From contig CAMPKJ010000169.1 in NCBI GenBank assembly GCA_946887105.1, forward strand, positions 1 to 10,664: 10,664 bases of DNA, read 5' to 3'. This document shows, piece by piece, positions 1 through 7,841 of the stretch. The notes beneath the pieces are model-generated. The model was given only the letters and a program-made list of their open reading frames with translations, did no database searches and was not told where the DNA came from. How positions within the stretch are numbered: position 1 is the stretch's first letter; each line of letters opens with the position of its first letter. The position numbers and the translations under genes were made by a program. Origin of the DNA: an uncultured Acidobacteriota bacterium (lineage in GTDB: Bacteria; Acidobacteriota; Thermoanaerobaculia; Gp7-AA8).

Positions 1-477
1 CTGCGCGTGCCGTGGAAGGTGTACGACGCGCCGGATCACCGCTTCCGCGTTTCCTTCCCGACGGAGCCGGAGCAGAGCATCAAAGCGATCCGCGCAGACG
101 ACGGTTCCCTGATGAAGACCGTCAAGCTGCAGTCGCGCCATCACGACCACTTTTATGTGCTCGAGTGGATCGAGTACCCATCCGTCATTCCGCTCGACAG
201 GGAAGGCGAGCTCATTACGAACGCGCTGGACGGCATGATCGAGAGCGAACAGGCCTCCGAGGTGCAGCGGAGCTGGGGACGCATCGCGCGCCGCGACTCG
301 ATGCATTTCATCATGCAGATGCCGAAGAACAAGGACTGGGGCGGAGGCACGACGCGCGGCTACGTGGCCCGCTCCGGGAAGCGTCTGTATATCCTCTATG
401 CGTACGTGCCGCGAGGCGAGTCGACCGGCTACGACGTCGGCGAATACCTGCGATCGTTCGATCTGCCGGACGACTGA
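1..477 (+). CDS. Hypothetical protein, PsbP/DUF1795-like beta fold, 5' end probably outside the window
   Basis: The reading frame is open from the first base. A GTG at position 7 could start a 156-aa protein, but the domain begins immediately at that point, with Trp-Lys-Val-Tyr followed by a FRVSFPTEPE motif. The true start, probably with a signal peptide, is therefore more likely upstream of the window. The pattern of an initial 'F-x-V-x-F-P-x-E-P' strand, a central helix with conserved acidic residues, then 'RGYVARSGKRLYILYAYVPRGES' and a closing 'YLRSFDLP' is what I associate with small secreted PsbP/DUF1795-like proteins. This is pattern recognition, not a search result. No catalytic motif is visible and no function is assigned. 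The stop is 3 bp from the convergent glmS stop, leaving no room for a separate terminator. Confidence 0.72.
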   Translation: MRVPWKVYDAPDHRFRVSFPTEPEQSIKAIRADDGSLMKTVKLQSRHHDHFYVLEWIEYPSVIPLDREGELITNALDGMIESEQASEVQRSWGRIARRDSMHFIMQMPKNKDWGGGTTRGYVARSGKRLYILYAYVPRGESTGYDVGEYLRSFDLPDD

Positions 478-480
478 CGT

Positions 481-2316
481 CTACTCCACGGTCACGCTCT
501 TGGCCAGATTGCGCGGCTGATCCACGTCCGCGCCTCTGCGCAACGCGATGTAGTACGCGAGCAGCTGCGTCGGGATCACGGCCAGGATCGGCTGCAGCGG
601 TTCGGTGGTGACCGGCACTTCGATGAACTCGTCGGCCATCTTCTGCATGGCCTCGTCGCCTTCGTCGCAGATGGCGATCAACACGCCGTCGCGCGCCTTC
701 GTCTCCTGCAGGTTCGACACGACCTTCTCGTAGACCGCCGTGCGCGTGGCGATGGCGACGATGGGCATGTTCTCGTCGATCAGCGCAATCGGTCCGTGTT
801 TCATCTCGCCGGCCGGATATCCCTCGGCATGGATGTACGAGATTTCCTTGAGCTTCAGCGCGCCTTCGAGCGCGATCGGGTAATGCACGCCGCGTCCGAG
901 GAAGAGAAAGTCCTGTGCATTGTGGAAACGGTTCGCGAGGCGCTGGATCTTCTTCTCCTGCGATTTCAGCAGGTGCTCGATCTTGTGAGGGATCGTCGAC
1001 AGCTCGTGCATGGCCTTGCGGATCTCGTCCTTGTCGTGACCGCGCAGCTGCCGGATGTAGAGCGAGAGCAGGTACAGCGCGGTGAGCTGCGTCGTGAACG
1101 CCTTCGTCGAAGCGACGCCGATCTCAGGTCCGGCGTTCGTGTAGATCACGCCGTCCGACATGCGCGTCGCGGCCGAGCCGATCACGTTGCAGATGGTGAT
1201 CAGCTTCGCGCCTTTGCGCTTCGCCTCCTGCATGCCCGCGATCGTGTCCGCGGTCTCGCCGGACTGGGTGACGCCGATGACCAGCGTGTTCTCGTCGACG
1301 ATCGGATCGCGATAGCGGTACTCGGAGCCGTAGTCGACTTCCACCGGGATCTGTCCCGCGCTTTCGAGCAGAAACTTGCCGACCAGTCCCGAGTGCCATG
1401 ACGTGCCGCACGCGACGATGTGGATCCGTTGCACGCGAGCCCACTCCTCGGGCGTGAACTGCAGGTCGTTGAAGTAAACCTCGCCCGACTCCTCGAACAT
1501 GCGTCCGGTGAACGTGTCGCGCACGGCGCGCGACTGTTCGTGAATCTCCTTGAGCATGTAATGGCGATAGCCTTCCTTCTCGGCCATCACCGCGTCCCAG
1601 AGGATCTTCGTCGGCGCGCGATCGACCTTCTCATCGCCGGCGGTGAAGAGCTCGACCTTCTTGTCATCGAGCACCGCGTACTCGCCGTCTTCGAGATAGA
1701 TGATGTTGCGCGTGTACGTCAGCAGCGGTGCGACGTCGGAGGCGACGATGTTTTCGCCTTCGCCGAGGCCGATCACGAGCGGCGGTCCCTGCTTGGCGGC
1801 GATGATCGTGCCCGGCTCGTCGGCGGCGATCATCACCAGCGCGAAGTGGCCTTCGAGCTCCTTGAGCGCCTTCTTGACCGCTTCGACGAAGGACAGCCCG
1901 CCTTTGCGGTACTCCTCGATCAGGTGCGCGACCACTTCCGTGTCGGTCTCGCTCTTGAACTCGTGTCCCTGCGATTTCAGCCGCTGCTTGAGCGGGAGGA
2001 AGTTCTCGATGATGCCGTTATGGATGACCACCACGTTGCCCGTGCAGTCGCGATGGGGGTGCGCGTTGTTCTCGTTCGGCTTGCCGTGCGTGGCCCAGCG
2101 CGTGTGGCCCATGCCGAACACGCCGCGCAGCGCGTGCTCGTCCAGTTTGGCCTCGAGATTCGACAGTTTTCCTTCCGCTCGGACGACGTCGACGCCGTTG
2201 CCGTTCACCACCGCCACGCCCGCGCTGTCGTAGCCGCGGTATTCGAGTTTCTTCAGCCCGCCGATCAGGACCGGCACGACGTCACGCGTGCCGACATATC
2301 CGATGATTCCGCACAT
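481..2316 (-). CDS. glmS: Glutamine--fructose-6-phosphate aminotransferase (isomerizing)
   Basis: GlmS converts fructose-6-phosphate and glutamine to glucosamine-6-phosphate and glutamate in the cytoplasm, the first step towards UDP-GlcNAc for peptidoglycan and envelope glycans. The 611-aa length fits the family (E. coli 609). The protein starts MCGIIGYVG; Cys2 becomes the N-terminal nucleophile of the class-II glutaminase domain (about residues 2-215), which includes GMGHTRWATHG and a 'HNGIIENF' motif. Two SIS sugar-isomerase domains follow (about 290-425 and 460-595), with TQSGETADT and STKAFTTQ in the first. E491, H507 (EMKHGP) and K606 (NLAKSVTVE) align with the E. coli isomerase residues E488, H504 and K603 at a constant offset. 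The ATG at 2316 is chosen because Cys2 must be N-terminal and a GAGGA lies 8 nt upstream; the frame stays open further upstream only as an antisense extension. The gene is divergent from the lipoprotein gene. There is no room upstream for a glmS ribozyme. Confidence 0.97.
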   Translation of the reverse strand: MCGIIGYVGTRDVVPVLIGGLKKLEYRGYDSAGVAVVNGNGVDVVRAEGKLSNLEAKLDEHALRGVFGMGHTRWATHGKPNENNAHPHRDCTGNVVVIHNGIIENFLPLKQRLKSQGHEFKSETDTEVVAHLIEEYRKGGLSFVEAVKKALKELEGHFALVMIAADEPGTIIAAKQGPPLVIGLGEGENIVASDVAPLLTYTRNIIYLEDGEYAVLDDKKVELFTAGDEKVDRAPTKILWDAVMAEKEGYRHYMLKEIHEQSRAVRDTFTGRMFEESGEVYFNDLQFTPEEWARVQRIHIVACGTSWHSGLVGKFLLESAGQIPVEVDYGSEYRYRDPIVDENTLVIGVTQSGETADTIAGMQEAKRKGAKLITICNVIGSAATRMSDGVIYTNAGPEIGVASTKAFTTQLTALYLLSLYIRQLRGHDKDEIRKAMHELSTIPHKIEHLLKSQEKKIQRLANRFHNAQDFLFLGRGVHYPIALEGALKLKEISYIHAEGYPAGEMKHGPIALIDENMPIVAIATRTAVYEKVVSNLQETKARDGVLIAICDEGDEAMQKMADEFIEVPVTTEPLQPILAVIPTQLLAYYIALRRGADVDQPRNLAKSVTVE

Positions 2317-2324
2317 TCGTTCGT

Positions 2325-2329
2325 TCCTC
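2325..2329 (-). promoter_or_regulatory. Shine-Dalgarno site of glmS
   Basis: On the minus strand this reads GAGGA, 8 nt before the glmS ATG. It supports that start over any upstream extension and lies inside the 30-bp divergent intergenic gap. Confidence 0.7.
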
Positions 2330-2331
2330 GC

Positions 2332-2337
2332 TACAAT
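2332..2337 (+). promoter_or_regulatory. Candidate -10 element (TACAAT) for the lipoprotein gene, near-leaderless
   Basis: TACAAT matches the sigma-70 -10 consensus at five of six positions and lies 9 nt before the ATG at 2347, so transcription would begin about 1-3 nt before the start codon. There is no Shine-Dalgarno sequence upstream of that ATG, which fits leaderless initiation. No recognisable -35 hexamer is present 17 nt upstream. The nine bases CTACAATCC recur before the GTG at 9680. This is inferred from sequence and spacing only. Confidence 0.4.
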
Positions 2338-2346
2338 CCGCCGCTG

Positions 2347-3537
2347 ATGATCGTCCGGAAATCCTCCGCGGCTCTCGTGCTGCTCGTATTCCTTGCATCG
2401 CTCGCCTGCGGCAAGCGCGGCGATCCCCGTCCGCCCGTGCCCATCATTCCCAAGGCGACGACCGACCTGCTTGTAACACAGCGCGCGGACCAGGTGATTC
2501 TCTCGTGGAGTTACCCAGCGTTGACGACCGCCGGCCGCAGCCTGACCGACATCCGCCGCATTTCCGTCTTCCGGTATGTGGAGGAGTTGCCTGCTTCCGC
2601 GGTGGGCGTCGATCCAACCACGATCGTGCCGGGCGAAGTCGATCCGTCGGAGCCGCAGCCGATCCTGCTCTTCTCGAAAGTCCCGACCTTGCCGCAGGCG
2701 CAGTTCATCAAGCTCAGCCAGCGCATCGACAGCATCGAAAAGCCCAACCTGACCAGCGCGACCACCGGCTCGAAGCTGGTTTACACCGACAGGCCACCGT
2801 TCCGCTCGACCGACGGCCGCCCCGTGCGCGTGACGTACGCGGTCGTGACCGAGGGAGCGGTCGCGCGCAGCGATATCTCGAACATGGCCATCATCGTGCC
2901 GTTGCCGGTGGCCACTCCGCCGGCCGGTCTGACGCTGACGCCGAAAGCCGAAGGGGTGGTGCTGGCGTGGCAGGAGCCGAAGACGTCGGTGCGCGGCGAG
3001 GAAGCGCCGGTGATCGGCGGCTATCGCATCTATCGCACGGCGCCCGGCGAAGCGGTGAACGAGTTCAGCGCGCCGATCAACACCGCGCCGGTCCGCGTCA
3101 CGACGTACACCGATACGCCGCCGTACGGCGAACATGAGTATCGCGTGAGCGCCGTTGCATCCGAGGGTCCGCCTCTGGTGCAAAGCGATCTCTCCGCGCC
3201 GGCGCGTGTGACGTTCAAGGATCTCGTCCCGCCGCCGACACCAACGGAGCTCACGGCGCTCATCGATCCGAAAGCGGTGCGCTTGATCTGGGAAGCGGTC
3301 GAAGCGCCGGACCTCGCCGGATACCGGCTCTATCGCTCCGAGGGCATCGGCCACGTCGACATCAAGGAGATCGGCACGATTCCGCTGACCGGCGAGATCG
3401 TGACGGCGACGACGTTCGTCGACACGAACCCGAATCCCGGCATCGCCTTCCGCTACGCGGTGACGTCGATCGACAAGAGCGGCAATGAGAGTCCGCGCAC
3501 GTGGACCGAATGGGTGGTCGTGCCGAAGACGCCTTGA
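2347..3537 (+). CDS. Lipoprotein with three fibronectin type III-like repeats
   Basis: The 396-aa product opens with a lipoprotein signal: basic residues (R4, K5), a hydrophobic stretch, and lipobox L-A-S-L-A-C with the lipidated Cys at position 21. Gly at +2 predicts outer-membrane rather than inner-membrane retention if the Lol rule applies. The mature N-terminus, CGKRGDPRPPVP, resembles the start of small LptM/YifL-type lipoproteins, but the rest does not. About residues 37-188, 190-292 and 296-393 look like fibronectin-III repeats, each with a Pro-rich lead-in, a 'V-x-L-x-W' strand and a 'Y-R-Y/V-x-A/S-V' strand; the last two carry 'GGYRIYR' and 'AGYRLYRSEG'. Fn3 domains usually mediate binding or act as spacers, and no enzymatic motif is visible. 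The ATG has no Shine-Dalgarno site. The end overlaps the start of the glycosyltransferase gene, suggesting co-transcription. The ligand is unknown. Confidence 0.88.
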   Translation: MIVRKSSAALVLLVFLASLACGKRGDPRPPVPIIPKATTDLLVTQRADQVILSWSYPALTTAGRSLTDIRRISVFRYVEELPASAVGVDPTTIVPGEVDPSEPQPILLFSKVPTLPQAQFIKLSQRIDSIEKPNLTSATTGSKLVYTDRPPFRSTDGRPVRVTYAVVTEGAVARSDISNMAIIVPLPVATPPAGLTLTPKAEGVVLAWQEPKTSVRGEEAPVIGGYRIYRTAPGEAVNEFSAPINTAPVRVTTYTDTPPYGEHEYRVSAVASEGPPLVQSDLSAPARVTFKDLVPPPTPTELTALIDPKAVRLIWEAVEAPDLAGYRLYRSEGIGHVDIKEIGTIPLTGEIVTATTFVDTNPNPGIAFRYAVTSIDKSGNESPRTWTEWVVVPKTP

Positions 3538-5834
3538 GTCAGTGGGCCCATCGTGCGGCGTGGTACGCACTACTCGCCGCCGCGATCGGCGCCGGCGCGT
3601 TTCTGCGCTTCGACGGACTCGGTGAGCCGAGCTACTGGCTCGACGAGATCCTCCATCAGCATCTGACCGACTTCGCGGCCACGACGCCGTGGTGGCGGTG
3701 GTTCGGGCAGCTGCACGAGGAACACGCCGGCCTCTACTACCTCACGCAGCTCGTCACGCGGCTGTTCGGCACGAGCGAATTCGCGGGACGCTCGGCCGCG
3801 GCATTTCTCGGACTGGCCACCATTCCGCTGCTGTGGCTCGTGCCGCTCGAGCGTCGCGTGCGTGCGGCCGCGGTGATTCTGCTCGCGGTTTCGCCATTGC
3901 ACGTTTACTACAGCCGCGAAGCGCGCGGCTACGCGCTGCTGCTGATGCTCACGGCCGCGCTGATCGTGATTCTGATGCGCGGCCGGTCCATCGCCGCCGC
4001 CGCGATCGTCCTGCTCGCGATGCTGTACACATCAGCGGTGGCGTCGACGGTGGTCGCCTCGGCGGCGGCGGTCGCGTTTCTGATTGCATGGATGGATCGC
4101 GAACGGCGTCGCTGGTATGCGGTCGCGGGCGCATGCGCGGCCGGCGCGCTGGTGCTGTTCCGCGTGATTTACGCGGCGCGGCCGGTGCACGATCCGGACT
4201 GGCCGGGCTTTCCGCCGGTCGACTGGCAACTCCTGACGTCGCTGGCGCGGATGTTTTCCGTGAGCGCGCTCGGCAGTGACATCGCGGGCCGCACGGCGGC
4301 GGCGATGTTCGTGTTCGCGCTGATCGGCGCGGTCGTGCTCGTGCGGCGCGATCGCGTACAGGGAATCGTGCTGATCGGGATGACGCTGCTGCCGTTCGCG
4401 GTCACGCTCCTCGCGCTGCGCGTGTTCGATCACTTCTTCGCGGTGCGGTACGTGATCGCGGCGCTGGTCGGTTACGTGCTGCTGGTCGCGATCGGGATGA
4501 CCGCCGTTGCGTCCCTAGTCCCCTCTCCCCGCCAAGGCGGGGAGAGGGCAAGGGTGAGGGGCGAAGATCGCGCGAAAGCCGCCCGTCACCCTGACCCTCT
4601 CCCCCGCGGGGAGAGGGGACTGCGCGTTCGGGCCGTGCTGCCTGTCGCCATCGCCATTATCACGGTCGCGCAGGCGTGGAGCTCCGCGCGCACCGAGCCC
4701 TTCCAGAAACTCGACTGGCGCGGCATCGCCGGATCGCTGCGACGCCACCTCCGTTCCGGCGATGTGATTCTCGCCGCCGAGCCGTGGTCCGAGGTTTCGC
4801 TGCGTTACTACCTCGGCGAAGTGCCGGATGTGAAGCTCGTGCACATGGCCGGCGTCGGCATTGCGGAGATCGTGGTGAACGACGCGCCGGCGTCGTGGCT
4901 CGTCACGGCGGGCAACTCCGGCGACACTGAGGTGCGCAGCTGGATGTGCCGCTATCCGGTCGTGCTTTCGAGCTCGCTGGAGAACTTCAGGCTGCACTAC
5001 ACCGGCAAGCTCCCGCAGCGCAGCACTCCCGCCGAACGGCGCGTGCTGCCCGCCGCGATGCGGATGGATGACGACATCCTCCTCGGCGACGGATGGGCTG
5101 GTGCCGAAGGGTCGGGCGAGACGTCGTTCCGCTGGGCGATCGGTCAGCGCGCGACGGTGATCTTCCCGCGACGCGGCCAGGTGATCCGATTCCAGGCGTA
5201 TCCGGCGGCGCCGCAGAACGTGCGTCTCTCGCTCAACGGAAAACGATTCGCGGAGATCGCGTTCGCACCCGACTGGCGCGACTATGCGATCGAGGTACCG
5301 GCCGCGCTGTGGATCGACGGGCCGAACACGCTGGCATTCGAATTCGAGAAATCGATCGTGCCGTCGTCGCGGGATCGACGCGAGCTGGCCGCGTCCTTCC
5401 GATGGATCGCACTCGATGACGCGCAACCGGCGCGTCCGTACACGGCCCGCATCGCCGCCGGCACATTCATCGACGCGAAAACCGCCTGGCGCAACACGAA
5501 GACCTCCCTTCCCGCGCACCAGCTCCGGCGCGCTCCCGTCGAAGCGCTGCTCATCCGCCTCGGATTCGATCCGGTGGCAGGCTGGGCAAAGCTCTCGAGC
5601 GGTGCCGTGCGCCTCGATGACGTCGCCGAAACCATCGCCGCGGGCAGCGACTGCGAAGACGACGTGACGTTCCTCTATCGCGCCTTCGCGCTGCTTGTCG
5701 AACATCCGCCGAACGAAGGCGCGCAACGCGATCTCCTGCAACGCCTGCGCAATGGCGCATCGCGCGAGCACATCATCAGCAGGATCGTGAAGTCGGACGA
5801 TTTCCGCGCACGCGTGCTAGCCGATCGCCAGTAG
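3510..5834 (+). CDS. GT-C family membrane glycosyltransferase (ArnT/PMT-like) with soluble C-terminal tail
   Basis: The N-terminal part (about residues 15-390) is polytopic, with roughly ten hydrophobic helices. An extracytoplasmic loop after the first helix carries YWLDEI (D45, E46), where GT-C enzymes place the catalytic acidic residue, and '[14 protein letters not shown]' near residue 131 is typical of the PMT/ArnT-like PF13231 group. Such enzymes move a sugar from a polyprenyl-phosphate donor on the periplasmic side; donor and acceptor here are unknown. Residues about 337-371 come from an inserted palindromic repeat. After the last helix comes a soluble segment ('DWRGIAGSL...GDVIL...LRYYLG'), then a predicted beta-sandwich (about 520-635, with VIRFQAYP and [15 protein letters not shown]), then a terminal region resembling DUF4214 (about 713-774: 'FLYRAF', 'NGASREHII', 'VKSDDF'). 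ATG 3510 overlaps the lipoprotein gene by 28 bp; GTG 3501 and TTG 3534 are alternatives. Its 3' end overlaps the facing gene. Confidence 0.87.
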   Translation: MGGRAEDALSQWAHRAAWYALLAAAIGAGAFLRFDGLGEPSYWLDEILHQHLTDFAATTPWWRWFGQLHEEHAGLYYLTQLVTRLFGTSEFAGRSAAAFLGLATIPLLWLVPLERRVRAAAVILLAVSPLHVYYSREARGYALLLMLTAALIVILMRGRSIAAAAIVLLAMLYTSAVASTVVASAAAVAFLIAWMDRERRRWYAVAGACAAGALVLFRVIYAARPVHDPDWPGFPPVDWQLLTSLARMFSVSALGSDIAGRTAAAMFVFALIGAVVLVRRDRVQGIVLIGMTLLPFAVTLLALRVFDHFFAVRYVIAALVGYVLLVAIGMTAVASLVPSPRQGGERARVRGEDRAKAARHPDPLPRGERGLRVRAVLPVAIAIITVAQAWSSARTEPFQKLDWRGIAGSLRRHLRSGDVILAAEPWSEVSLRYYLGEVPDVKLVHMAGVGIAEIVVNDAPASWLVTAGNSGDTEVRSWMCRYPVVLSSSLENFRLHYTGKLPQRSTPAERRVLPAAMRMDDDILLGDGWAGAEGSGETSFRWAIGQRATVIFPRRGQVIRFQAYPAAPQNVRLSLNGKRFAEIAFAPDWRDYAIEVPAALWIDGPNTLAFEFEKSIVPSSRDRRELAASFRWIALDDAQPARPYTARIAAGTFIDAKTAWRNTKTSLPAHQLRRAPVEALLIRLGFDPVAGWAKLSSGAVRLDDVAETIAAGSDCEDDVTFLYRAFALLVEHPPNEGAQRDLLQRLRNGASREHIISRIVKSDDFRARVLADRQ
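4518..4620. repeat. GC-rich palindromic element (nested inverted repeats) inserted in frame
   Basis: The outer arms GTCCCCTCTCCCC (4518-4530) and GGGGAGAGGGGAC (4608-4620) are perfect 13-bp inverted repeats. Inside each half is a separate hairpin: 4521-4533 pairs with 4536-4548 (13 bp, AA loop), and 4595-4604 pairs with 4608-4617 (10 bp, CGC loop). The central arms 4551-4563 and 4580-4592 pair at 12 of 13 positions. The unit therefore resembles a REP/BIME-type or similar dispersed cruciform element rather than coding sequence. It has no stop in the glycosyltransferase frame and encodes a Pro/Arg/Gly-rich peptide containing [14 protein letters not shown] and [11 protein letters not shown]. No convincing target-site duplication is visible at the edges. 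Very similar pyrimidine/purine hairpins occur as multicopy repeats in other GC-rich bacteria, from memory; the copy number in this genome cannot be seen. Confidence 0.85.
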
Positions 5835-7826
5835 CGCCCGCAGTCTTTCCGGATCGCTGGTCGGCTCCTCGCACGCGTAGCCGATGCACACATACGCGAG
5901 CGTCTTGTCCGCCGGGCGGTTCTGCATCAGCGGGAGGTCCGCCGACCCGCTGCCCGCGACGAGCACGCGATGTGGAACGAAAGTCTGCCCGAGCACGCGG
6001 CGGAAGTCGGCGCTGTCGCCGGTGAGCACGATCTCCTTCGGTTGTCCCGCGCGCCATTCCGCGACGCCGAGGAGAAAGCCGAAGCCGGACGGGTATTTTT
6101 CCGCGAGCGGCCACACGCTCTCCAACGCCCCGGTGGCAACGCGCGCGTACTCCTCGCTGCCGAACAGCAGCGCCAGGCGCAGCAGCACGTCGCACGCAAC
6201 CGAATTCGCCGACGGCGTGGCGTTGTCGAAGAGGTCCTTCGGCCGCGTGATGAGCTGCTCGTGATCGACCGGCGTGTCGAAGAATCCGCCGCCCTGCTCG
6301 TCGCGAAAACGCGTCAGGATCTGCCCGACCAGCACGTGCGCGGAGTCGAGATAGCGCCGCTCGTGGGTTGCCTCGTACGCGAGCGTGAGTCCCCACGCCA
6401 CGCCCGAGTAGTCCTCGAGCAGTCCGGCGATCTTCGCATGGCGCGTGAGGCGTCCATCCGCACCGATCCGCGTGAGCAGAAAATCGGCATTGCGGCGCAC
6501 GATGTCGCGATAGGCCTCTTTGTCGAACGCCAGCGACGCCTCCGCGAAGGCGGCCAGCATCCAGCCGTTCCATCCCGCCAGCAGCTTCTCGTCACGGCCC
6601 GGCCAGACGCGTTTCGCGCGAACGCCGTAGAGCTTGCACTTGCCGCGGCCCGCGATTTCGAGGAGCTGGTCGAGCGTGATGCCGAGGTCGGCGGCGACAC
6701 TTTCCGGCTGGCGCGGCATGTTCGGGATGCTGTGTCCTTCGAAGTTGCCGCCCTCGGTGATGTCGTACAGCGCGCAGAAGATCCGTCCTTCGTCGGCGCC
6801 GAGGATTTCCAGCACTTCCGCGCGCGTCCAGACGTAGAACTTTCCTTCCTCGCCTTCCGAGTCGGCGTCGAGCGTCGAATAGAACGCACCGTCGGGCGAG
6901 AGCATCTCGCGGCTCACCCAGCCGAGGATCTCGTTGGCGATTTGCGCAAACAGCGGATCCTTCGTCCATTGCCACGCGCGCGTGTAGAGCCGCGCCAGCA
7001 GAGCGTTGTCGTACAGCATCTTCTCGAAGTGCGGCACGAGCCACCGCGCGTCGACGGAGTAGCGATGGAAGCCGCCGCCGATCTGGTCGTACATGCCGCC
7101 GCGCGCCATCTTCGTCAGCGTGTGAGTGATGATCTCGCGCAGCCGCGCGCCGTTCGCGTCGGGATTGCGATACGCGACCTGCATCAGGAAATCGAGCGCC
7201 ATCGACGGCGGAAACTTCGGCGCGCCACCGAATCCGCCGTGGACGGAGTCGTAATTGCCCGCGATGCGTCCCGCCGCGGCATCGAGCGCCTGGCGTTGAA
7301 TCGTTCCTTCGGCGCCGCGCGTGCGCAACTGGCTCGAGAGTGCGTTCTGCACTTCCTTCGACGCCTCCTCGACCTCGTTGCGCCGCGAGCGATAGATGTT
7401 CGCGACATGCTCGAGCACGCGCTGGAAGCTCGGCATCCCCTGCCGGTCGTCGGGCGGAAAATACGTTCCGCCGAAGAACGGCCGGCCATCCGGCGTGAGG
7501 AACATCGACATCGGCCAGCCGCCGTGTCCGGTCATCATCTGCACGGCCTGCATGTAGATCGAATCGACGTCCGGACGCTCCTCGCGATCGACTTTGATGG
7601 AGACGAAGTCCTCGTTGAGGATCTGCGCGATCGCATCGTTTTCGAACGACTCGCGCTCCATCACGTGGCACCAGTGACACGCCGAATAGCCGATGGAGAG
7701 GAAGACCGGCTTGTCCTCCGCGCGCGCTTTCGCGAACGCCTCATCGCCCCACGGATACCAGTCCACTGGGTTGTGCGCGTGCTGCAGGAGATAGGGCGAG
7801 GTCTCGTTCGCGAGCCGGTTGGTCAT
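5817..7826 (-). CDS. DUF255 thioredoxin-domain protein (YyaL / SPATA20 family)
   Basis: This is a 669-aa member of a widespread family. The N-terminal thioredoxin-fold domain (about residues 1-165) has the family signature 'NPVDWYPWG' and the redox motif C50-H-W-C53. '[10 protein letters not shown]' and the cis-proline site GGWP (P105) follow. The remainder is an alpha/alpha-barrel region resembling six-hairpin glycosidases, with '[13 protein letters not shown]' and [11 protein letters not shown] (about residues 263-273). The length is normal for the family and no frameshift is seen. The physiological substrate is not established; thiol-disulfide activity is inferred from CxxC, and many databases use only the domain name. 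There is no signal peptide, so it is cytoplasmic. The ATG at 7826 gives the canonical [17 protein letters not shown] start. It lacks a Shine-Dalgarno site and lies 15 bp after the stop of the preceding gene, so it is probably the last gene of that operon. Its 3' end overlaps the glycosyltransferase gene by 18 bp. Confidence 0.93.
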   Translation of the reverse strand: MTNRLANETSPYLLQHAHNPVDWYPWGDEAFAKARAEDKPVFLSIGYSACHWCHVMERESFENDAIAQILNEDFVSIKVDREERPDVDSIYMQAVQMMTGHGGWPMSMFLTPDGRPFFGGTYFPPDDRQGMPSFQRVLEHVANIYRSRRNEVEEASKEVQNALSSQLRTRGAEGTIQRQALDAAAGRIAGNYDSVHGGFGGAPKFPPSMALDFLMQVAYRNPDANGARLREIITHTLTKMARGGMYDQIGGGFHRYSVDARWLVPHFEKMLYDNALLARLYTRAWQWTKDPLFAQIANEILGWVSREMLSPDGAFYSTLDADSEGEEGKFYVWTRAEVLEILGADEGRIFCALYDITEGGNFEGHSIPNMPRQPESVAADLGITLDQLLEIAGRGKCKLYGVRAKRVWPGRDEKLLAGWNGWMLAAFAEASLAFDKEAYRDIVRRNADFLLTRIGADGRLTRHAKIAGLLEDYSGVAWGLTLAYEATHERRYLDSAHVLVGQILTRFRDEQGGGFFDTPVDHEQLITRPKDLFDNATPSANSVACDVLLRLALLFGSEEYARVATGALESVWPLAEKYPSGFGFLLGVAEWRAGQPKEIVLTGDSADFRRVLGQTFVPHRVLVAGSGSADLPLMQNRPADKTLAYVCIGYACEEPTSDPERLRALLAIG

Positions 7827-7832
7827 GCAAGA

Positions 7833-7838
7833 AGTATG
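7833..7838 (-). promoter_or_regulatory. Weak candidate -10-like hexamer (CATACT) before the DUF255 gene
   Basis: On the minus strand CATACT lies exactly 6 nt before the ATG at 7826, in a 15-bp gap with no Shine-Dalgarno sequence. It matches TATAAT at four positions. It is listed because the spacing equals that of TACAAT before the GTG at 9680; taken alone it could be chance. Confidence 0.2.
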
Positions 7839-7841
7839 TTG

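Noticed and set aside
1420..2346. Open + strand frame running into the lipoprotein from upstream
   Set aside because: It is antisense to glmS and low in recognisable motifs. The lipoprotein signal and lipobox at 2347 mark the real N-terminus.
2317..2346. glmS ribozyme or riboswitch upstream of glmS
   Set aside because: The intergenic gap is 30 bp, far too short, and no ribozyme-like core is visible in the antisense lipoprotein region.
2317..3570. Open frame on the minus strand continuing upstream of glmS, which would give a 1029-aa fusion
   Set aside because: It is antisense to the lipoprotein gene and Arg-rich without recognisable motifs. GlmS must begin at Met-Cys for its N-terminal nucleophile, and the Shine-Dalgarno sits right before that ATG.
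4521..4548. The strong hairpin considered as an intrinsic terminator
   Set aside because: It lies in the middle of an intact coding frame, is not followed by a T-run on either strand, and belongs to a larger symmetric repeat.
4515..5771. 418-codon minus-strand open frame opposite the glycosyltransferase tail
   Set aside because: Arg/His-rich shadow that includes the reverse complement of the palindromic repeat; there are no domain motifs, while the + strand encodes a continuous membrane protein and tail.
5808..5817. 10-bp palindrome GCACGCGTGC near the convergent gene ends considered as a terminator
   Set aside because: No loop and no T-run; a short GC palindrome is expected by chance in DNA of this composition.
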